This document shows, one piece after another, positions 1 through 6,200 of a DNA stretch of 7,892 nucleotides. Under the pieces are notes generated by a model that saw nothing but the letters and a program-made list of their open reading frames with translations, was not told where the DNA came from and made no database searches. A program made the translations under genes and the position numbers. Source of the stretch: Chitinophagales bacterium (GTDB lineage: Bacteria; Bacteroidota; Bacteroidia; Chitinophagales; UBA2359); contig JAHDDN010000031.1 in assembly GCA_020629335.1 (NCBI GenBank), forward strand, positions 15,052 through 22,943, written 5' to 3'. Each line of letters begins with the position of its first letter. Position 1 is the stretch's first letter.

Positions 1-19
1 ATAAATTATAATAATGCAC

Positions 20-60
20 TCGTTTAAAGTTTTTCAGCTTCATCCTAAAACTTTAAATGG
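20..60. repeat. AT-rich inverted repeat (hairpin) upstream of the large gene
   Basis: TTTAAAGTTTT (23-33) and AAAACTTTAAA (47-57) are exact reverse complements with a 13-base spacer. In RNA the stem could extend outward through G-U, C-G and U-G pairs to 20/60. It could be the end of an upstream transcription unit, but the stem has almost no GC and no T tract follows on either strand, so I call it only an inverted repeat. Confidence 0.55.
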
Positions 61-91
61 GTTCAATGTCATAAAAGGTGAGTGAGAGTCG

Positions 92-131
92 TCTAAAAGT
101 TATCTTTGTTTAACAAAGTCGATTCTAAAAG
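92..131 (+). promoter_or_regulatory. Candidate promoter box with overlapping palindrome and flanking direct repeats
   Basis: TATCTTTG (101-108) matches the Bacteroidota sigma-ABfr -7 consensus TAnnTTTG and lies about 40 bases before the start codon. No TTG-type -33 box is visible at the usual spacing upstream, so the promoter call is tentative. The box overlaps a perfect 15-bp palindrome, CTTTGTTTAACAAAG (104-118). TCTAAAAG occurs at 92-99 and again at 124-131, each shortly after a GTCG. The arrangement would fit an operator over a promoter, but that is inference. The last bases before the ATG are A-rich with no Shine-Dalgarno sequence, as is normal in Bacteroidota. Confidence 0.35.
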
Positions 132-148
132 ATAATTAAAACACCGAT

Positions 149-226
149 ATGAGATTTATATCTACCCTAATTACTCGTGTTTCCCTTGTTGTTTTTTGTT
201 TTTTACTGTTTGATAGCTTACAAGCT
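149..226 (+). other. Sec signal peptide
   Basis: Residues 1-26 have a short positive n-region (Arg2, Arg10), a hydrophobic core around VSLVVFCFLLF and a Leu-Gln-Ala end. Cleavage is likely after Ala26. A cysteine inside the core (Cys17) is not in a lipobox position, so this looks like signal peptidase I, not a lipoprotein signal. Confidence 0.9.
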
Positions 227-3200
227 CAGGATGATTGTTGGTTAGGAGCTGATCCTATTTTGGATGTTAGTGAGTCTTATGGTGTAAGTGGGCAAGATCG
301 TTTTGAGTCTATTATCAATACTTCTGATGGTGGTTATTTGGCAGTTGGAACGACTTATAGTCCTGAAGTAGCAGATTTTCCAGGAGTGATGTGGTTTGTA
401 AAGTTAGATGCTATGGAGGAGGTCGTTTGGATGAGTTTTTATGAAGGTGCTGTTAGTAGTACCACAGAGGCTTATGATGTAGTAGAGGGAAGTGATGGTT
501 ATGTGATTGTGGGAAATATTGTGAATGGGGGGCAGTATAATGGTTATGTGGTGAAGATTGATTATGATGGAAACATTATATGGACGCAAGAGTTAGGAAC
601 AGCTAACTCTGATGATTTATTAGAGGCAGTTACCTACTCTAATGGTCGATATGTGGCTGTGGGGCGTGCAAATAATAGTGGTAGTGGATGGGTAGTTGTA
701 TTGGAAGAAAATGGGGTGGTATTTGATGACTTTATATATTCCGATTTGATATTTGGTACTTATGAATTTTATGGAGTAGAGGCCACTGGAGATGGTGGGG
801 TGATTATTGCTGGATCTGCTAGTGCTCCTACTTTAGGAGTTACAGGAGGAATTGCTATAAAATTAAATGATGATGGTTTTGGTACTTATGAATTGGGGTG
901 GGAAGTGGGCATAAATAATTTGCCTAGTAATGCGGCATCTCGATTTTGGGATGTAGCAGTAACGCCTGATGGGGAGTATGTATTTAGTGGGAATAACTTT
1001 TTGAATACTTTTCAAGATGTGTTAGTTGTAAAGTTGGATGAAAATGGGAATGAGCTTTGGCAACAGATTCTGGGGGATGAGGTAGATGAGTTAGCGAGAG
1101 GTATTACGGTAAATGATTGTGGGCAAATTATTGTTGCGGCTTCAACCAATTCTGTTTTGGGAGGAGATGTAACAGCGAATTATGGTGGTTATGATGCTTG
1201 GGTATTGAAATTGAGCCCTAATGGAGATGTAATATGGGAAAAGAATTTTGGTGGAAGTGGAGCTGATTTAAGTAGAGAAGTCGTGGTGAATAATGATGGA
1301 GTAGCCATCTTAGCGGGAATTACCAATTCCAACGATATAGATTTATCTAATAATTTTGGTGTTAATGATGGTTGGATATGGGCAGTTAGTGATGAGGTCT
1401 ATACTTGTAATAGCCCAGATGAGACGATCTTTACTAATTGGATACAACCTACTAGTCAGTTTGATTTAAGCTTTTGCGAAGAGGAAACGATCAATGCGAC
1501 TAGTTATGTGGCAGACTTTGGAACGGATGAATGTGCTAGTCAGGATTATTTCTTAACGACTACTTCTTATGATGTATTAGCTCATAATGAAAATGGAGTA
1601 TTTAATACAGCTGACTTTGCAGCAGGGGATTATCTGCTTTGGGCGGTGAATTCCTTTGTTGGTGGATTAGCCCCTGATACGCTCACTAATATTTCTTATT
1701 TTTCTACAAGTTATTGTAGTTGTGGAGATGCTGATCAATTGTTTATCACTATAGAAGAATGTGTGCCTGAGTGTGAAGATTGCGAAGCTTCGGCTGGGAC
1801 GTTGAATTTAGAGGAGGACATTGATTATAGTTTTTGTTTAGAGGATGATTTGTCTGTGTTATCTACTAACTATACCAATAATGAGTGTTTTAGTCAGTAC
1901 CTTATTTTAGCAACTGATGTATCATTAGGCGGAATGATCGTAGAGCTTACTTCAGGAGATTCGACTACTTTTGATTTAAGTAATTACGCTGAAGGTACTT
2001 ATTCTGTTCTATCTTTGAATATCTCTAATGATATAGATACTTCCAATTTTGATTTTGTTGATCAAATTATGGCTCATCCATTTTTTGGATGTTTAATTGA
2101 CCTAAGCAATCCAGTATTATTTAGTTTGAATGATTGTATCATAGATGATTGTCTTTTAGTGAATACTATACCCGAAATAGAATGGTCTACTCCTGTAGGT
2201 GGAGAAAATGGCGATTATGCTTATAATACAATACAGACTTCTGACGGTGGGTATTTGGTAGTTGGAGATTCTTATTCTATTGGAGGAGATGTTTCTAACC
2301 CTATTGGCATGTCGGATTGGTGGGTGGTCAAATTAGATGCGGCAGGTCAATTAGTATGGGAGCAATCTTATGGCACCGTAGAAGAAGAAGCCGCTTGGGA
2401 TGTCATTGAGGTGGATAATGGACATTTTGTGATTGCTGGTAACAGGGGAATTACCAATAATGCTTGGGCGATGAGAATAGATGGTGCAGGTAATGTAATT
2501 TGGGCGAATGAATATGGTGGTTCTCAGTTTGATGAGTTTAGAACCGTTGAGAAAACAGCAGATGGAGGCTTTGCTTTTTTTGGAGGAACTAACTCAGCTG
2601 ATGGCGATGCTATTGGAAATACAGGTGGTGCTAGTTATTGGTTGGTAAAAACTGATGGTGGCGGAAATATCATTTGGCAAAATACTTATGGTTCTTCTGC
2701 TTCAGAAGGAGGGTTAGATATGAAAGTAACACCTGATGGCGGATATGTTATGACGGGGCAAAGTTATGGAGGTGGAGGAGATGTCAGTGGTAATTATGGT
2801 CAAATTGATGCTTGGATAGTGAAGGTAGACACTAATGGTAATATCGAGTGGGAAAATAATTTTGGTGGGTCTGCTTATGATTATTTATATAAAATAGATA
2901 ATACACCTGACGGTGGCTATATCGCAGCAGGAAATACTTTTTCTAATGACTTTGATGTAGTAGGTGCTAATTATGCCGATTGGTGGGTCGTGAAACTAGA
3001 TATAAACGGAAATATAGAATGGATCAATACTTATGGTGGAAGCAGTTTTGAAGATTGTAAGGCAGTACTGTCAGGACAGGATGGCTACTATTTGGGAGGA
3101 ACCAATGGCTCCGCAGATGGGGAGGCGAGTCAGTATTTAGGGATACAGGATTATTGGGTGATGAAGTTGGATTTTTGTGGGGAAATAGTTTGGGAGAAAA

Positions 3201-6200
3201 GTTATGGAGGTAGTTATTCCGAAGAAATCAATAATATGCAATTTGCCAATGATGGGGGATTGATTTTGTCAGGTTATTCTGATTCCAATGATGGAGATGT
3301 AAATGCTCCTATAGGATTTATAGGCTATTGGATTGCTAAGTTAGAACCAGAGGAAGGTATTTGTGAAGCTTATACAGATTGGATAGTAGAAGTCGAAACG
3401 CCTTTAGTTTACTGTCCAGATGAACCTATTCTTTTACAAGATTATATTGAATTTAATGAGGACGATTGCTATACTCAAATCTTTGCTGTTCAAAGTGCTA
3501 CAGATTCGATGGCAGGATTCTTTTTAGATGAGGATGGTTCTTTTGCTGCAGGTCTTTTACAGCCAGGTACTTACACAGGATATGGGCTAAATGTTCATGA
3601 AGATGAATTGCCTGTATTAGATGCGTCATTATATTGGAGTGAAGACGTCCCTTGTACTTGTTTTGATTTAGTAGAAGTTCCTATAGTAATTTTGGAATCA
3701 GGTGTTCCTCCTTGTGGAGATGAGCTATGCAATCTTAATAGTATTGATGATTGTGAAGCTTATACGAATTGGAATACAAGTATAGCGCCCACAACCCTAA
3801 TAGAATTATGCCCAAATGAATCCTTATTCTTAGCAGGTTATGTAGAAAGCTTTAATGATACCGAATGTTATGCGCAAACCTATCTATTTGCAGAAGCAGC
3901 CGCTCCGAATAATATTCTGACTTTTAATGATAACGGCACATTTAACGCAAATGATTATCCAAGTGGCTCCTACATTGCTTATGCACTTAACTTTCATATC
4001 TATACTTCCAATATTGATATAATACCAGTCAATATTGAAGAATTAATTAGCACGCCTGATTTTTGTTATGACTTAGAACAGGTATTTGTGAATATACTAA
4101 CAGCAGATGATCCTGCTTGTTTTGAAGACCCATGTGCATTAACAACTTGTGATGCTTTAGTAGAAGGCTTAAATATTGTAGATGGTACAAACTATTGTAC
4201 CGATGAAATAATAAATGTTACAGCAGCTAATTTCAATAATACTGATTGCTATAATCAAACTTATTTAATAAGCACACAAACAATTGGAGACCCTATTGTT
4301 TTACAAAGTGTTGATGGAGTATTTAATACGGCTGATTTAGCAGATGGTTCTTATACGATCTGGGGATTAAATACTCATGTCTACACAGATATTACTCCTA
4401 TTAACTCGCTCATGCAATTAGAAATGATGGCAGATGCTTGCTATGATTTAGAGGGAGTAGATATTAATGTGGGGACTACTGAGGTAGCATTAAATACTGC
4501 TAACTTATCTGTTTGCTCCGATGTCGGAGAACTAACTTTAAACGATTACGTACAATCTGGCGAGGGAACTTGGAGTGATGGTACAAATATCATTACAACT
4601 ATAGACCCAAGTATGGCTGCTAATAATCTTGAAATATACTATACAGCTAACTCGGCTCTTTGTAATGATACCGATACACTCACCATTAATATAACAGACT
4701 TTGCAGCGGTACAATTGACTCAATCATCTTTGCTACTATGTGACAATAATGAAATCATCAACTTAGTAGATTACGTACAGTCTGGTGAAGGGACTTGGAG
4801 TGATGGCACGAATAACTTAGTCAACTTTGATCCAAGTACCGCTCTTGCCGAAACTATTTTATATTATAGCAGCGGTATTGGAGATTGTGCCGATACAGAT
4901 ACACTTACTATCAATATATTAGAAAGTGCAGAAGTGTCTTTATTGCAAAACAGCTTAAATATCTGTAATGCGGATGATCCTGTCAACCTGAATGACTTAG
5001 TGTCAGAGGGCGAAGAAGGACAATGGACCACGGCTTCAGGAGATATTATTGCAAGTGTTGATCCAGCCAATTTGATTGTTGATAATCCAACGGAATTTTA
5101 TTATACCGCATTAGGCGATTGTGTCGATACCGATACCCTAATAATTACCACTACTAATTTCATAGAAGTAGGATTAACAGAAAATACGCTTAACATCTGT
5201 AGCAATAATGAAACAATAATACTAAGCGAATACGTGGCAAATGGCTCAGGGATTTGGACTTTGGACGGTGCATCAATAGAAGTATTCAATCCTGCCTCAT
5301 CTAATACGGAAACAGTAGAACTAATCTATGGAAATACGCTCTCCAGCTGCGCCGATAGTGATACATTAAGCATTAATATTGAAAGTGATAATCAAGTGAG
5401 TCTGCTACAATCAAGTCTTGATATTTGCAGTAATGATGATCTCATTATACTAAATCAACTAGTCTCAGACGGCTTTGGAACTTGGTCGGATGGTACCAAT
5501 GAAATAACAAATTTTGATCCTTCTACAGCCGCTATTGACGAACTGCAAGAATTGTACTTCTCTTCAGGAACAGGCGAATGTGATGATACCGATACACTAT
5601 CTATTATAGTAACAGCTGGAGCAGAAGTAAGCCTCTTAGAGTCAACACTAAATTTCTGTAATACAGATGAAGCAATTGATTTAAATGATTTCGTAACAGA
5701 AGAAAATGGTGAATGGAGCGATGGAACTAATATTATTTACAGCTTTGATCCCGCTACTGCTATCGCTGGAACTGAGATAGAACTATTTTATACAGGAGGA
5801 GAGGCCGAATGTGCCGATACTGACACCTTAACTATCACAGTAAACACCTTTGAAGAAGTAGAAATTAGCGAAACAAATTGGTCAATTTGTAATAATGACA
5901 CGCCTTTAAATTTGAGCGATTTTGAAATCAGCGATAATGGCCAATGGTCTAACGGTACAGATATAATCACCACTATCGATCCATCAACGGCACCGATTAA
6001 TACCTTGATACAGTTATACTATTCTTCATCAGCAAATGTATTAGATGAGTGTAAGGATGTAGATACTTTAGTGCTTACCGTCTATGAATATGTAGAAGTA
6101 GATTTAAGTTTGTCCTCTCTAAGTCTATGTACGAATGACGATATAATTGAACTTCAAGAATTAGTGATGAATGCGAATGGTACATGGACGAATGAAGAAG

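Noticed and set aside
149..226. Lipoprotein signal peptide
   Set aside because: The cysteine at residue 17 is within the hydrophobic core, not after a lipobox, and a clear Ala-based cleavage site lies after it.
404..589. Minus-strand open frame of 61 codons inside the propeller region
   Set aside because: It lies fully within the large gene, has a low-complexity His/Ile/Asn-rich product and no domain or signal. It is a by-product of the T/G-rich sense codons.
3600..3900. Replication terminus at the point where G/C skew reverses
   Set aside because: A skew reversal inside one gene is better explained by gene history and amino-acid content. No dif-like site was recognised.
4538..5973. Four minus-strand open frames (4538-4723, 4864-5070, 5101-5289, 5788-5973)
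   Set aside because: Three of them share a VSVSxxS ending only because they read the antisense of the conserved D-T-D-T-L segment of the B repeats. No independent coding signal is present.
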